Counted from the stretch's first letter, positions 52,949 to 64,000 are shown. The stretch: DNA of 64,000 bases from Hydractinia symbiolongicarpus (GCF_029227915.1 NC_079880.1:6884001-6948000), one strand, 5' to 3'. Numbers and translations: made by a program. The notes: a model not told the origin generated them from the sequence alone.

Positions 52949-53384
52949 ATTATTATTATTAGTTTCGTTCCAGTTTCTATTTTAGTGCTTTAATTATTAA
53001 CGCGTGAAAATAATTATTTTTATAATTAGAAAAACTACTTGTAAGTATTCAAATATAATTAGCGATTCTAGACTCACATTATTTGGTCCTTAATCTATGG
53101 GGGAATTCAGACTGAGTACTAAGCCTCAACGTTCTTTTAAACTAGGTTCTCATAGAAAGAAAAACGTGTAGTAACTAACTAATTTGAGCAAATACTAATG
53201 TTTAACTGCTGTGAATAAAATTATTGTAAATTTGTTGATAATGTAGAATTATTTATGATATTTATAATTTTAAATAAAATATTACAAAAAGATAAAGTTA
53301 TACAGTTTTACTGCATTTCTAACCCCTCTAAGGACAAAGGTTGTTTGAACAGCTTTCTAGAATGACTTTATTTATAAGTTTACG
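52949..53384. other. Noncoding 3' flank of the DUF4806-like gene
   Basis: AT-rich region after the stop codon at 52948, with several AATAAA-like polyadenylation candidates (for example near 53213). No frame of interest. Confidence 0.5.
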
Positions 53385-53791
53385 TCTTATTTGCCACTAA
53401 AAAAGACGCACAAAAAGACGCAAACATTAAAGACCTAAAAAAGAAGCACTTAAGACGCATTTAAAAAAACGTCTTTAAAAAGCATTACAAAGACGTCTTT
53501 AAGACTGCGAAAAAGACGTCTTTAAGACGCACAAAAAGACGCCATAAAAACGCACAAAAAGACTAGAAAAGATGCATTTAAGACGCATTTGAAAGATGTC
53601 TTTAAAACGCATTTGGAAGACGTCTTAAAAACTTAAAAAAAGACGTCTTTACGACGCACGGAAAAGACGTCGTAAAGACGCACGAAAAAAGACGTCAGGA
53701 AAGCGGACATTTAAGACCAAAATAAGACGCCAAAAAGACGCACGGAAATGCGTCTTAAAGACGTCTTAAAGACGTTTTTTTGCCGGCTGGG
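53385..53791. repeat. Right terminal inverted repeat and subterminal array
   Basis: Repeated AAAGACG, AAGACGTCTTTAAGACG and GACGCAC motifs ending in TTTTTTTGCCGGCTGGG. The array is longer than the left one (about 400 against 230 bp), so the two ends are asymmetric beyond the outer 10 bp. Confidence 0.75.
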
Positions 53792-53928
53792 ATGTAATTA
53801 GCGATATTTTTCTCATATTACTAGGTTGCATCGCTTTTAACAGTGAAACGATTGACTGTGGCACTTAATTGAACTGATTTTGGACTGTGACCTTTTAAAT
53901 GTTATAAGTGAGACAATTGGACTCCAAG
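53792..53928. repeat. Satellite sliver between two transposons
   Basis: Starts with the AT target duplication (53792-53793) and continues the interrupted monomer to TTGGACTCCAAG (53917-53928). It matches 38955-39089 at an offset of 14839 bp. Confidence 0.92.
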
Positions 53929-54374
53929 CAACCTCGTCCCCAGGACTATTTGCTTCTCAACGGCGCTGCGCTTTCTGATAGTTCTAGCGAAATATCCCTG
54001 GACCAGGCTGGTCTCCGTATCGCATCTGATTGGCCCACGGCATTACCCTAATTATGCAACGCTTTTAGCTGGCGTCAGCAAAAATCCTAAAAGTGATACA
54101 TAAACAAATATGGCACTGGAAGATGTGGCGTCGTTGTTGGTGGTGATTTTCAATCCTTAAAAAGCATTATTTTTCCTTTTTAATCTCATTTTCTCCCCCT
54201 TTTTTGAAGATGTCTTAGCTAAAGTAAGAATTTCTTTGAAATGTACGATATTTTTTGTTAAAACGTATTGGGTGTTGTTGCTAGCCAGTCCATAGGTAAT
54301 GCATTCATAAATATGGCTCGAGAGAGAAGTGAAGTGTTGCAGGTGCTCTTCTTGTTCATCTCTCATTGCAGAAG

Positions 54375-55310
54375 ATGTTACCATCTACGCCTAAAAAGTT
54401 TATAAAGGTGGTAAAGGAGTGTGCCGAGTTTGTGCTGAAGAAACATCCGCACATCACTTGACCAGAGCTTTTTCAAAAAGTGGAAAGGAAAAATCCTTAC
54501 ATCACAAAATATTTAAAACATGTGGATTAAACGTTTTCGAGTTTGAACCATTGCCTACAACAATTTGTTCCAAGTGTGACAGGTTTATCAATAAATTGTT
54601 TGACTTCCAGAATAATGTACAACAACAACAAATCCATTTACAACAGCAAACAACAGTAAAAAGATGTGCAGCCTTTTCACCAAACCAGCAGTCAAAACCA
54701 AAAAAAAAATCAACATTAAAAATGAAAATTATCCTGCCCAAAAAAACTGTTTCCAGTCAAAAAAATCTCTACAATTTACGCCTTTACTGAACATAAAAAA
54801 TGAAACAGACATAAAGTCAAACACAAAAATACTTCCTAAAGAACTTGGCAAAACAAAACAACCTGAAAGCGACTTCATTACTGAAGATCAAGAAAATAAA
54901 ATTATTACTGCATTACAAACAAGGAGAATTGATATTATCATTACTAGCATAAAAAAATAGTTGCCCTAAATTAATTGATGCCATTAAGCAACTTGTTACA
55001 GATGAAATAAGCACTGCATGCAAAAACTTGTGCAAGAAAAGTGGTGGCTCTGTCTTGTTTGACTTGTTTGAAGAATTGTGACGACATGATGTTTTTTAAA
55101 GAAGGTAATTTATGGTCAGAAGTCACACAATATAATTTATTTTTAATAGACATATTGACAGCTGTAGCAGTCAGAAAACATATTGAGCATGATCTACAGA
55201 TAAAATTGTGTTTTATTTACTCAATTTCAATGCGGCACATATGGCATGAATTGTCCTAAATCCAAAGAATAAATACAGCACTTGTTATTGAAGGTGGCTG
55301 CAGCAAACAG
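54375..55310 (+). pseudogene. ZAD-like zinc-finger transposon protein, 5' part, frameshifted
   Basis: Likely N-terminal part of the element's own large protein. ATG at 54375 reads MLPSTPKKFIK. One base out of frame follows a four-cysteine finger (CRVCAEE ... TTICSKCDRF), then Gln- and Lys-rich linkers, a segment ending IITALQTRR, then CPKLIDAIKQLVTDEI, FFKEGNLWSEV, and GGCSKQ before a GTAAAA donor at 55311. At least four frame changes occur: near 54400, in the A-run near 54700, in the A-run near 54951, and near 55080. The downstream catalytic part is not found. Family resemblance is from memory of cnidarian transposon proteins and needs a search. Confidence 0.55.
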
Positions 55311-55622
55311 GTAAAAAATACATTTATTGATTAAATAACATAAGTCGTACAAATCTTAAAAATCAATTAAAAACAATAAATACAAAAAAACTTCACACCA
55401 TGGTTAAATTCCTCTCAAATAAACATCCGTTGGTTAGTTATAAATTATTATGCTTTATATTCTATATTTTTATTGCAAAATTATTAAATTTAAATAAATA
55501 ATTGTCATAGGGTAGTTTTGTTTTTTGTGCTTTAACTCTGTTGCGATAGGTAGTAATATATCCTCATATACTGCTAAACCTAAGCAATTACTCATTCTTA
55601 TTTCTGTTTTTAAAAAACATTG
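55311..55622. other. AT-rich intron-like stretch
   Basis: Begins with the donor at 55311. No gene or clear repeat seen. Confidence 0.5.
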
Positions 55623-56035
55623 GCCTGATTAAGTACGGCGGCTTGCCCCGGTTAAGAACAGGGCAGGAAATACATAATCAGGACAGGCCGGCTTATTACT
55701 CAGAAAAAATTATTATGCACTTATAAAAGGAACATAATAAGGGCAGGCCAGTTTGTATACGACAGTCTAATATTATTTCTCACTTATTGTAGAACGCACA
55801 TAATCAGGGAAGGTCGGCTTATGTATGCCAGTCAAATATTCTTTGAGACTTATAGAACGAACGTAATCCGGGCGAACAAGCTTATATACGATGTTTTTAT
55901 ATTATTTCTCACTTATTATAGAACCAACACACATAATTGGGGAAAGTCGGGTTATGTATGACAGTCAAATATTATTCGAGACTTATAGAACAAATATAAT
56001 CGGGGCCGACCGCTTTTATATCATTCGTCATCACT
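55623..56035. repeat. Degenerate minisatellite, about 85-bp units
   Basis: About five imperfect units. Each combines an ATAATC(A/C)GGG-CAGG core, a CGGCTTAT or AGTTTGTAT stretch, GACAGTC(A)AATATTATT and ACTTATAGAAC. Related pieces (CATAATCGG, CATAATTCGGC) extend to about 56475, where they overwrite the end of the helicase remnant. Confidence 0.7.
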
Positions 56036-56385
56036 GCTGACAAGCAAATAGCCCTGGTGGCAAAGTTTTTGTTGTTCTCAAATGAAACGAAATTTCGTGA
56101 CAAATACTAAATTTTGGGATTTGCAAGTTTAATAACTTTTCACCAAACTTAATTCCCGCAAAAAGAATAATTTAGATTCCGTGAAATTTAGTTGCTTCAA
56201 AGTATGTATATTATGTTGAAATGTATTTACTACAAGAGTACTTTATACTAAGAATTACGTTGAGACTTATTTCTTTCGCCATGTCTAGTTTTTAGGGGTG
56301 TTCTATCTTCTAGAGAATGTTTAATTCACAAAAGTTTGAAGAAAATGCCAATCACAGCCTGCCTGGCCAGCCATTATATCAGCGT
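56036..56385. other. Spacer with an end-like motif
   Basis: No gene. AAGCAAATAGCCCTGG at about 56045 resembles the inverted left terminus of the element (reverse complement AAGCAAATAGTCCTGG), so it may be an internal or former right end. Confidence 0.4.
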
Positions 56386-57240
56386 TCATAATCCGGTCAC
56401 CACGACATAACCAGTGCAAAAAAACATAATCGGACCATGCGTACATAATTCGGCTGTCCCGGTTGTAAACAGGCCGTTTTCGCAATCTGGGCAGAACATA
56501 ACCACTTTGCAATTTTCTATTTTCAAAGCTTTTTTAAAATTACGTAATTTTGTGGGTGAAGCAGTTGCAGTCAAAGCTAACATGATACTGTGAGGGAAGA
56601 ATGCTTGGAAAACTGATAAGTATTTAAATTCTGCACGAAATTCTCCAGCCCTAGATATAACATACAGTAATTCATCAATTTTTTAGCTTAACCGTATTAT
56701 GTGATAAATTTATATTATTCAATTATCATAGCTATACATATACACATATTTTGTTTGTGAAACTTTTTCAAATGGATATATAATATATATTAGTTTGTTT
56801 ATATATATTTAGTTGCTATATTTAAGGCATATTATTTTTATATATAATAGCTATGTATGTAGCTAGATTTTTGATACGTTATGTTTACAAAGAAAGCTAG
56901 CTAGCTAGCTAGCTACACTTACCATAATTCCACACAATGCGCCTTGCCTATCACACAAGCCAAAACATTTTTCTCAATTTTTGATCTTAATATTTTCCTT
57001 CCCTGATCTAATAACAGGGACTCTGGATGTGCAAATAAAATTTTACATTTGCCTGCAACAATGCTTTTTGAAATTTTGAAAATAGAATTTTATGCATCAT
57101 TCAAATCTTCTTCAAACAAGGGTTCGTATTTCTGACTATTAACTTGGTCTTCGAGTTGTAAGAAACCACATTCAATGCCTACTTTAGTTAAACATACTAG
57201 CTGATCTTGAATAATTGATGTTAAAAAAGAGACGTACCAC
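56386..57240 (-). pseudogene. RecQ-like SF2 helicase fragment, decayed
   Basis: Two exons on the minus strand. The upstream exon (to 56923, donor GTAAGT) has a motif Ia-like VSFLTSIIQDQLVCLTKVGI, an in-frame TAA at 57090-57092, then ILFAHPESLL and CVIGKAHCVELW. The last is motif II with DEAH changed to GKAH. The next exon (from 56650, acceptor TCTAG) joins in phase to give WAGEFRAEFKYL and motif III LALTATASPTK. It then runs into minisatellite-like sequence after ENCKVVM. Motif I with GKS is not recognisable, and all C-terminal motifs are absent. Order and spacing are RecQ-like; ATPase activity is ruled out. Confidence 0.7.
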
Positions 57241-57385
57241 ATCTTTCCAGCCCATCGCCAAAATCGTAAATATACAGAATTTGCATAAATTAAAAATGAA
57301 CCAGAATCTGGTTCATTTGACGCCCACGTGACCGGCCTGTGCCAGCGCCTTTTCGACGCCACGGTAAAAGGTGCTGGGTTCGAGC

Positions 57386-60300
57386 TTGGACTCCAAGAAA
57401 TAACATTCTTCTTAAATTGACATGATTGCCGGAAATCAGCGATTACACTGGATGCTGGGGTAGCGTTTTAATCAAAAATGTAGACAAATAAGTCATTTTG
57501 CGCTGTGAAACCAATCGTAGCTGTTAGGACGCGCTGAAGAAATAGAGACAGATTCAAAAACTACATTTCATTGATTCTCTAACGGTGTCAGTCCTTTTGA
57601 GTTACAACGGTTGGGTCACATATTCGTACCAACCTGTATTTAGCGATATTTTTCTGATATTACTAGGTTGCATCGCTTTTAACAATGAAACGATTGCCTG
57701 TGGAACTTAATTGAACTAACTTTGGACTGTGACCTGATAAATGTGATAAAGGAGACAATTGAACTGCAAGAAATGACATTCTTCTTAACTTGACGTGATT
57801 GCCGGAACTCAGCGATTACACTGGGCGCTGTGGTAGCGCTTCAGTTAAAAATTTAGATAAATAAGTCAATTCTTACTGTGGGATTAATCCTAGCCGTTAT
57901 GGTGCGCTGAAGAAATAGCGACAGTTTCAAAAACTACATTTCATTGAATTTCCAACGGTATCACACCGCTTCAATTGCATCGTTTGCGTCACATATCCGT
58001 ACCAACATGTATTTAGCGATATTTTTCTGATATTACTAGGTTGCATCGCTTTAAACAATGAAACGATTGACTGTGGGACTTAATTGAATTAACTATGGAC
58101 TGTGACATGATAAATGTGATAAAGGAGACAATTGGACTTCAAGAATAAACATTCTTCTTAATTTGACGTGATTACCGGTACTCAGCGATTACACGGGGCG
58201 CTGTGGTAGCACTTCATTTAAAAATTTAGATTAATAAGTCATTTTTTACTGTGGGACCAATCCTAGCCGTTATCACGCGCTGAAGAATTAGTGACAGTTT
58301 GAAAAGTACATTTCATTGACTTTCTAACGGTGTCAGTCCGTTTGAGTTACAACGATTGGGTCACATATTCGTACCAACATGTATTTAGCGATATTTTTCT
58401 CATATTACTAGGTTGCATCGCTTTTAACAGTGAAACGATTGACTGTGGCACTTAATTGAACTGATTTTGGACTGTGACCTTATAAATGTTATAAGTGAGA
58501 CAATTGAACTCCAGCAAATAACATTCTTCTTAATTTGACATGATTGCCGGAACTCAGCGATTACACTGGGCGCTGTGGTAGCGCTACATTTAAAAATTTA
58601 ATTAAATAAGTCATTTTTACTGTGGGACCAATCCTAGCCGTTATCGCGCGCTGAAGAAATAGCGACAGGTTCAAACACTATATTTCATTGACTTTCTAAC
58701 GGTATCAATCCCCTTCAGTTGCATCTGTTGCGTCACATATTCGTACCAACATGTAATTAGCGATATTTTTTTGATATTACTAGGTTGCATCGCTTTTAAC
58801 AATGAAACGATTGCCTGTGGAACTTAATTGAACTAACTTTGGACTGTGACCTGATAAATGTGATAAAGGAGACAATTGAACTCCAAGAAATGACATTCTT
58901 CTTAATTTGACGTGATTGCCGGAACTCAGCGATTACACTGGGCGCTGTGGTAGCGCTTCAGTTAAAAATTTAGATAAATAAGTCAATTCTTACTGTGGGA
59001 TTAATCCTAGCCGTAATGGTGCGCTGAAGAAATAGCGACAGTTTCAAAAACTACATTTCATTGAATTTCCAACGGTATCACACCGCTTCAATTGCATCGG
59101 TTGCGTCACATATTCGTACCAACATGTATTTAGCGATATTTTTCTGATATTACTAGGTTGCATCGCTTTAAACAATGAAACGATTGACTGTGGGACTTAA
59201 TTGAATTAACTATGGACTGTGACATGATAAATGTGATAAAGGAGACAATTGGACTTCAAGAATAAACATTCTTCTTAATTTGACGTGATTACCGGTACTC
59301 AGCGATTACACGGGGCGCTGTGGTAGCACTTCATTTAAAAATTTAGATTAATAAGTCATTTTTTACTGTGGGACCAATCCTAGCCGTTATCACGCGCTGA
59401 AGAATTAGTGACAGTTTCAAAAAGTACATTTCATTGACTTTCTAACGGTGTCAGTCCGTTTGAGTTACAACGATTGGGTCACATATTCGTACCAACATGT
59501 GCTTAGCGTTTTTTTCTGATATTACTAGGTTGCATCGCTTTTAGCAATGAAACGATTGACTGCGGTTCTTAATTGAACTAACTTTGCACTGTGACCTGAC
59601 AAATGTGATAAATGAGACAATTGGACTCCAAGAAATAACATTCTTCTTAATTTGACGTGATTGTCGGAACTCAGCGATTACACTGGGCGCTGTGGTAGCG
59701 CTACATTTAAAAATTTAGATAAATAAGTCATTTTTACTGTGGGACCAGTCCTAGCCGTTATCGCGCGCTGAAGAAATAGCGACAGTTACAAAAACTACAT
59801 CTCATTGACTTTCTAACGGTATCAATCCGCTTTAGTTGCATCGGTTGCGTCACATATTCGTATCAACACGTATTTAGCGATATTTTTCTCATATTACTAG
59901 GTTGCATCGCTTTTAACAGTGAAACGATTGACTGTGGCACTTAATTGAACTGATTTTTGACTGTGATCTTATAATTGTTATTAGTGAGACAATTGAACTC
60001 CAGGAAATAACATTCTTCTTAATTTGACATGATTGCCGGAACTCAGCGATTACACTGGGCGCTGTGGTAGCGCTACATTTAAAAATTTAATTAAATAAGT
60101 CATTTTTACTGTGGGACCAATCCTAGCCGTTATCGCGCGCTGAAGAAATAGCGACAGGTTCAAACACTATATTTCATTGACTTTCTAACGGTATCAATCC
60201 GCTTCAGTTGCATCTGTCGCGTCACATATTCGTACCAACATGTAATTAGCGATATTTTTCTCATATTACTAGGTTGCATCGCTTTTAACAATGAAACGAT

Positions 60301-61496
60301 TGGCTGTGGAACTTAATTGAACTAACTTTATACTGTGACCTGATAAATGTGATAAAGGAGACAATTGAACTCCAAGAAATGACATTCTTCTTAATTTGAC
60401 GTGATTGCCAGAACTCAGCGATTACACTGGGCGCTGTGGTAGCGCTTCAGTTAAAAATTTAGATAAATAAGTCAATTCTTACTGTGGGATTAATCCTAGC
60501 CGTTATGGTGCGCTGAAGAAATAGCGACAGTTTCAAAAACTACATTTCATTGAATTTCCAACGGTATCACACCGCTTCAGTTGCATCGGTTGCGTCACAT
60601 ATTCGTACCAACATGTATTTAGCGATATTTTTCTGATATTACTAGGTTGCATCGCTTTAAACAATGAAACGATTGACTGTGGGACTTAATTGAATTAACT
60701 ATGGACTGTGACATGATAAATGTGATAAAGGAGACAATTGGACTTCAAGAATAAACATTCTTCTTAATTTGACGTGATTACCGGTACTCAGCGATTACAC
60801 GGGGCGCTGTGGTAGCACTTCATTTAAAAATTTAGATAAATAAGTCAATTCTTACTGTGGGATTAATCCTAGCCGTTATGGTGCGCTGAAGAAATAGCGA
60901 CAGTTTCAAAAACTACATTTCATTGACTTTCTAACGGTGTCAGTCCGTTTGAGTTACAACGATTGGGTCACATATTCGTACCAACATGTATTTGGCGATA
61001 TTTTTCTGACATTACTAGGTTGAATTGCTTTTAACAATGAAACGATTGACTGTGGGACTTAATTGAACTAACTTTGCACTGTGACCTGATAAATGTGATA
61101 AATGAGACAATTGGACTCCAAGAAAAAACTTTCTTCTTAATTTGACGTGATTGTCGGAACTCAGCGATTACACTGGGCGCTGGCGTTGCGCTTTATTCAA
61201 AAATGTAGACAAATAAGTCATTTTGTGCTGTAGGACCAATCCTAGCTGTTAGGACGCGCTGAAGAAATAGAGACAGATTCAAAAACTACATTTCATTGAC
61301 TTTCTAACAGTGTCAGTCCGTTTACGTTACATCGCTGGGGTCACATATTCGTACTAACATGTATTTAGCGATATTTTTCTGATATTACTGGTGTTGCATC
61401 GCTTTTAACAATGAAACGATTGACAGTGGGACTTAATTGAACTAACTTTGCACTGTGACCTGATAAATGTGATAAATCAGACAATTGGACTCCAAG
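57386..61496. repeat. Satellite array, block right of copy A
   Basis: Eleven monomers beginning with the right copy of TTGGACTCCAAG. Its first monomer (GGATGCTGGGGTAGCG class) is the proper continuation of the monomer interrupted at 53928; compare 34190-34330. No insertions. The minus-strand frame 61365-61583 spans the next junction and is not a gene. Confidence 0.93.
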
Positions 61497-61942
61497 CAAC
61501 CTCGTCCCCAGGACTATTTGCTTCTCAACGGCGCTGCGCTTTCTGATAGTTCTAGCGAAATAGCCCTGGACCAGGCTGGTCACCGTATCGCATCTGATTG
61601 GCCAACGGCATTACCCTAATTATGCAACGCTTTTAGCTGGCGTCAGCAAAAATCCTAAAAGTGATACATAAACAAATATGGCACCGGAAGATGTGGCGTC
61701 GTTGTTGGTGGTGATTTTCAATCCTTAAAAAGCATTATTTTTCCTTTTTAATCTCATTTTCTCCCCCTTTTTTTAAGATGTCTTAGCTAAAGTAAGAATT
61801 TCTTTGAAATGTACGATATTTTTTGTTAAAACGTATTGGGTGTTGTTGCTAGCCAGTCCATAGGTAATGCATTCATAAATATGGCTCGAGAGAGAAGTGA
61901 AGTGTTGCAGGTGCTCTTCTTGTTCATCTCTCATTGCAGAAG

Positions 61943-62877
61943 ATGTTACCATCTACGCCTAAAAAGTTTATAAAGGTGGTAAAGGAGTGTGCTGAGTTTG
62001 TGCTGAAGAAACATCAGCACATCACTTGACCAGAGCTTTTTCAAAAAGTGGAAAGGAAAAATCCTTACATCACAAAATATTTAAAACATGTGGATTAAAC
62101 GTTTTCGAGTTTGAACCATTGCCTACAACAATTTGTTCCAAGTGTGACAGGTTTATCAATAAATTGTTTGACTTCCAGAATAATGTACAACAACAACAAA
62201 TCCATTTACAACAGCAAACAACAGTAAAAAGATGTGCAGCCTTTTCACCAAACCAGCAGTCAAAACCAAAAAAAAATCAACATTAAAAATGAAAATTATC
62301 CTGCCCAAAAAAACTGTTTCCAGTCAAAAAAATCTCTACAATTTACGCCTTTACTGAACATAAAAAATGAAACAGACATAAAGTCAAACACAAAAATACT
62401 TCCTAAAGAACTTGGCAAAACAAAACAACCTGAAAGCGACTTCATTACTGAAGATCAAGAAAATAAAATTATTACTGCATTACAAACAAGGAGAATTGAT
62501 ATTATCATTACTACCATAAAAAAATAGTTGCCCTAAATTAATTGATGCCATTAAGCAACTTGTTACAGATGAAATAAGCACTGCATGCAAAAACTTGTGC
62601 AAGAAAAGTGGTGGCTCTGTCTTGTTTGACTTGTTTGAAGAATTGTGACGACATGATGTTTTTTAAAGAAGGTAATTTATGGTCAGAAGTCACACAATAT
62701 AATTTATTTTTAATAGACATATTGACAGCTGTAGCAGTCAGAAAACATATTGAGCATGATCTACAGATAAAATTGTGTTTTATTTACTCAATTTCAATGC
62801 GGCACATATGGCATGAATTGTCCTAAATCCAAAGAATAAATACAGCACTTGTTATTAAAGGTGGCTGCAGCAAACAG
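61943..62877 (+). pseudogene. ZAD-like zinc-finger protein, copy B, frameshifted
   Basis: Same broken gene as at 54375-55310. The A-run in the Lys-rich linker has 9 A instead of 10, so it ends in a different frame. Other differences include TCAGCACAT for TCCGCACAT and AAAGGTGGC for GAAGGTGGC (Glu to Lys before GGCSKQ). The shared frameshifts predate the duplication. Confidence 0.55.
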
Positions 62878-63189
62878 GTAAAAAATACATTTATTGATTA
62901 AATAACATAAGTCGTACAAATCTTAAAAATCAATTGAAAACAATAAATACAAAAAAACTACACACCATGGTTAAATTCCTCTCAAATAAACATCCGTTGG
63001 TTAGTTATAAATTATTATGCTTTATATTCTATATTTTTATTGCAAAATTATTAAATTTAAATAAATAATTGTCATAGGGTAGTTTTGTTTTTTGTGCTTT
63101 AACTCTGTTGCGATAGGTAGTAATATATCCTCATATCCTGCTAAACCTAAGCAATTACTCATTCTTATTTCTGTTTTTAAAAAACATTG
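62878..63189. other. AT-rich intron-like stretch, copy B
   Basis: Counterpart of 55311-55622. Nothing else seen. Confidence 0.5.
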
Positions 63190-63602
63190 GCCTGATTAAG
63201 TACGGCGGCTTGCCCCGGTTAAGAACAGGGCAGGAAATACATAATCAGGACAGGCCGGCTTATTACTCAGAAAAAATTATTATGCACTTATAAAAGGAAC
63301 ATAATAAGGGCAGGCCAGTTTGTATACGACAGTCTAATATTATTTCTCACTTATTGTAGAACGCACATAATCAGGGAAGGTCGGCTTATGTATGCCAGTC
63401 AAATATTATTTGAGACTTATAGAACGAACGTAATCCGGGCGAACAAGCTTATATACGATGTTTTTATATTATTTCTCACTTATTATAGAACCAACACACA
63501 TAATCGGGGAAAGTCGGGTTATGTATGACAGTCAAATATTATTCGAGACTTAAAGAACAAATATAATCGGGGCCGACCGCTTTTATATCATTCGTCATCA
63601 CT
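63190..63602. repeat. Degenerate minisatellite, copy B
   Basis: Counterpart of 55623-56035 with a few base changes (AATATTATTTGAG for AATATTCTTTGAG, ACTTAAAGAAC for ACTTATAGAAC). Unit number is unchanged. Confidence 0.7.
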
Positions 63603-64000
63603 GCTGACAAGCAAATAGCCCTGGTGGCAAAGTTTTTGTTGTTCTCAAATGAAACGAAATTTCGTGACAAATACTAAATTTTGGGATTTGCAAGTTTAAT
63701 AACTTTTCACCAAACTTAATTCCCGCAAAAAGAATAATTTAGATTCCGTGAAATTTAGTTGCTTCAAAGTATGTATATTATGTTGAAATGTATTTACTAC
63801 AAGAGTACTTTATACTAAGAATTACGTTGAGACTTATTTCTTTCGCCATGTCTAGTTTTTAGGGGTGTTCTATCTTCTAGAGAATGTTTAATTCACAAAA
63901 GTTTGAAGAAAATGCCAATCACAGCCTGCCTGGCCAGCCATTATATCAGCGTTCATAATCCGGTCACCACGACATAACCAGTGCAAAAAAACATAATCGG
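63603..64000. other. Spacer to the window end, copy B
   Basis: Counterpart of 56036-56433, including the AAGCAAATAGCCCTGG motif at about 63612. No gene. Confidence 0.5.

Larger units (their letters stand above)
42327..53791 (+). mobile_element. ISL2EU-like DNA transposon, 11.5 kb
   Basis: The ends are CCCAGCCGGC and GCCGGCTGGG, flanked by AT (42325-42326 and 53792-53793). Removing the element restores the satellite CAACATGTAATTAG. It encodes a THAP-DDE transposase (+), a SWIM/YqaJ/PHD protein (-, convergent with the transposase) and a DUF4806-like protein (+, divergent from YqaJ). THAP plus DDE_Tnp_4, a YqaJ partner and a 2-bp duplication fit the ISL2EU superfamily as I know it. It holds a nested relative at 49499-52253; without that it is about 8.7 kb. 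Only the transposase is intact. Confidence 0.85.
53929..57385 (+). mobile_element. Academ-like DNA element (tentative), copy A
   Basis: Left end CAACCTCGTCCCCAGGACT, right end GTGCTGGGTTCGAGC. The reverse complement of the right end (CTCGAACCCAGCAC) matches CTCGTCCCCAGGAC at 11 of 14 positions, a weak inverted repeat. The 12-bp TTGGACTCCAAG occurs on both sides (53917-53928, 57386-57397). Inside are a broken zinc-finger gene (+), a minisatellite and a broken RecQ-like helicase (-). Academ transposons, as I know them, pair a large cysteine-rich transposase with an SF2 helicase. However, a 12-bp duplication is longer than the 3-4 bp I associate with them, so the assignment is provisional. Confidence 0.5.
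61497..64000 (+). mobile_element. Academ-like DNA element (tentative), copy B, cut by the window end
   Basis: Near-identical to 53929-56433 (offset 7568, then 7567 after a one-base A-run difference). It starts at the same satellite position after TTGGACTCCAAG. The right end lies outside the window. A helicase remnant would be expected just beyond 64000. Confidence 0.85.

Noticed and set aside
56881-56914. GCTAGCTAGCTAGCT tract as an element end or telomere-like repeat
   Set aside because: Short self-complementary simple repeat lying just past a splice donor in an intron. A similar tract is at 43282, so it is common low-complexity sequence.
57290-57385. Possible tRNA-derived tail (GGTTCGAGC resembles a B box)
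   Set aside because: No matching A box, no cloverleaf, and only nine bases support it.
53929-57385. Firm assignment to Academ
   Set aside because: The inverted termini are weak, the target duplication is 12 bp and the catalytic part of the transposase is missing. Kept as tentative.

Overview
The window is eukaryotic repeat DNA, AT-rich, with introns, and I found no host gene in it. The mobile-element types (CR1-like LINE, THAP/YqaJ ISL2EU-type transposon, a giant cut-and-paste element with a RecQ-like helicase) suggest an aquatic invertebrate animal such as a cnidarian or sponge. The species cannot be decided from the sequence.

Layout. About 40 kb is a tandem satellite with a monomer of roughly 364-373 bp, about 108 monomer equivalents, running from 1 to 42326 and again from 57386 to 61496. 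From 11 to 31 kb it carries eight copies of one 5'-truncated CR1-like LINE fragment (five of about 1.1 kb, three of 245 bp). All eight lie on the minus strand with the same right-hand junction in the monomer, so one insertion was amplified with the satellite. Offsets between copies (2582, 1834, 1265, 11630, 12006 bp) show block duplication at several scales.

From 42327 to 53791 an 11.5-kb ISL2EU-like DNA transposon sits in the satellite. It has CCCAGCCGGC terminal inverted repeats, a 2-bp AT target duplication and a paralogous empty site at 38953. It carries three genes: an apparently intact two-exon THAP-DDE transposase (+), a SWIM/YqaJ-nuclease/PHD gene on the minus strand broken by an 8-bp repeat expansion, and a seven-exon gene (+) ending in a DUF4806-like domain. 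The third gene has a nonsense codon, a splice-phase gap and a 2755-bp insertion. That insertion (49499-52253) is a deletion derivative of the same transposon, in reverse orientation, with its own TG duplication.

From 53929 to 57385 is a second kind of element (Academ-like, tentatively). It has a frameshifted zinc-finger gene (+), a degenerate minisatellite and a decayed RecQ-like helicase (-), and is flanked by a 12-bp duplication of satellite. A near-identical second copy starts at 61497 and runs off the window. A 242-bp stub of its left end is at 39090. All three start at the same satellite position, so this element was also spread by array duplication. Only the THAP transposase looks able to encode its full protein. 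The YqaJ and DUF4806-like genes are the likely accessory functions of an element now decaying inside a satellite block.
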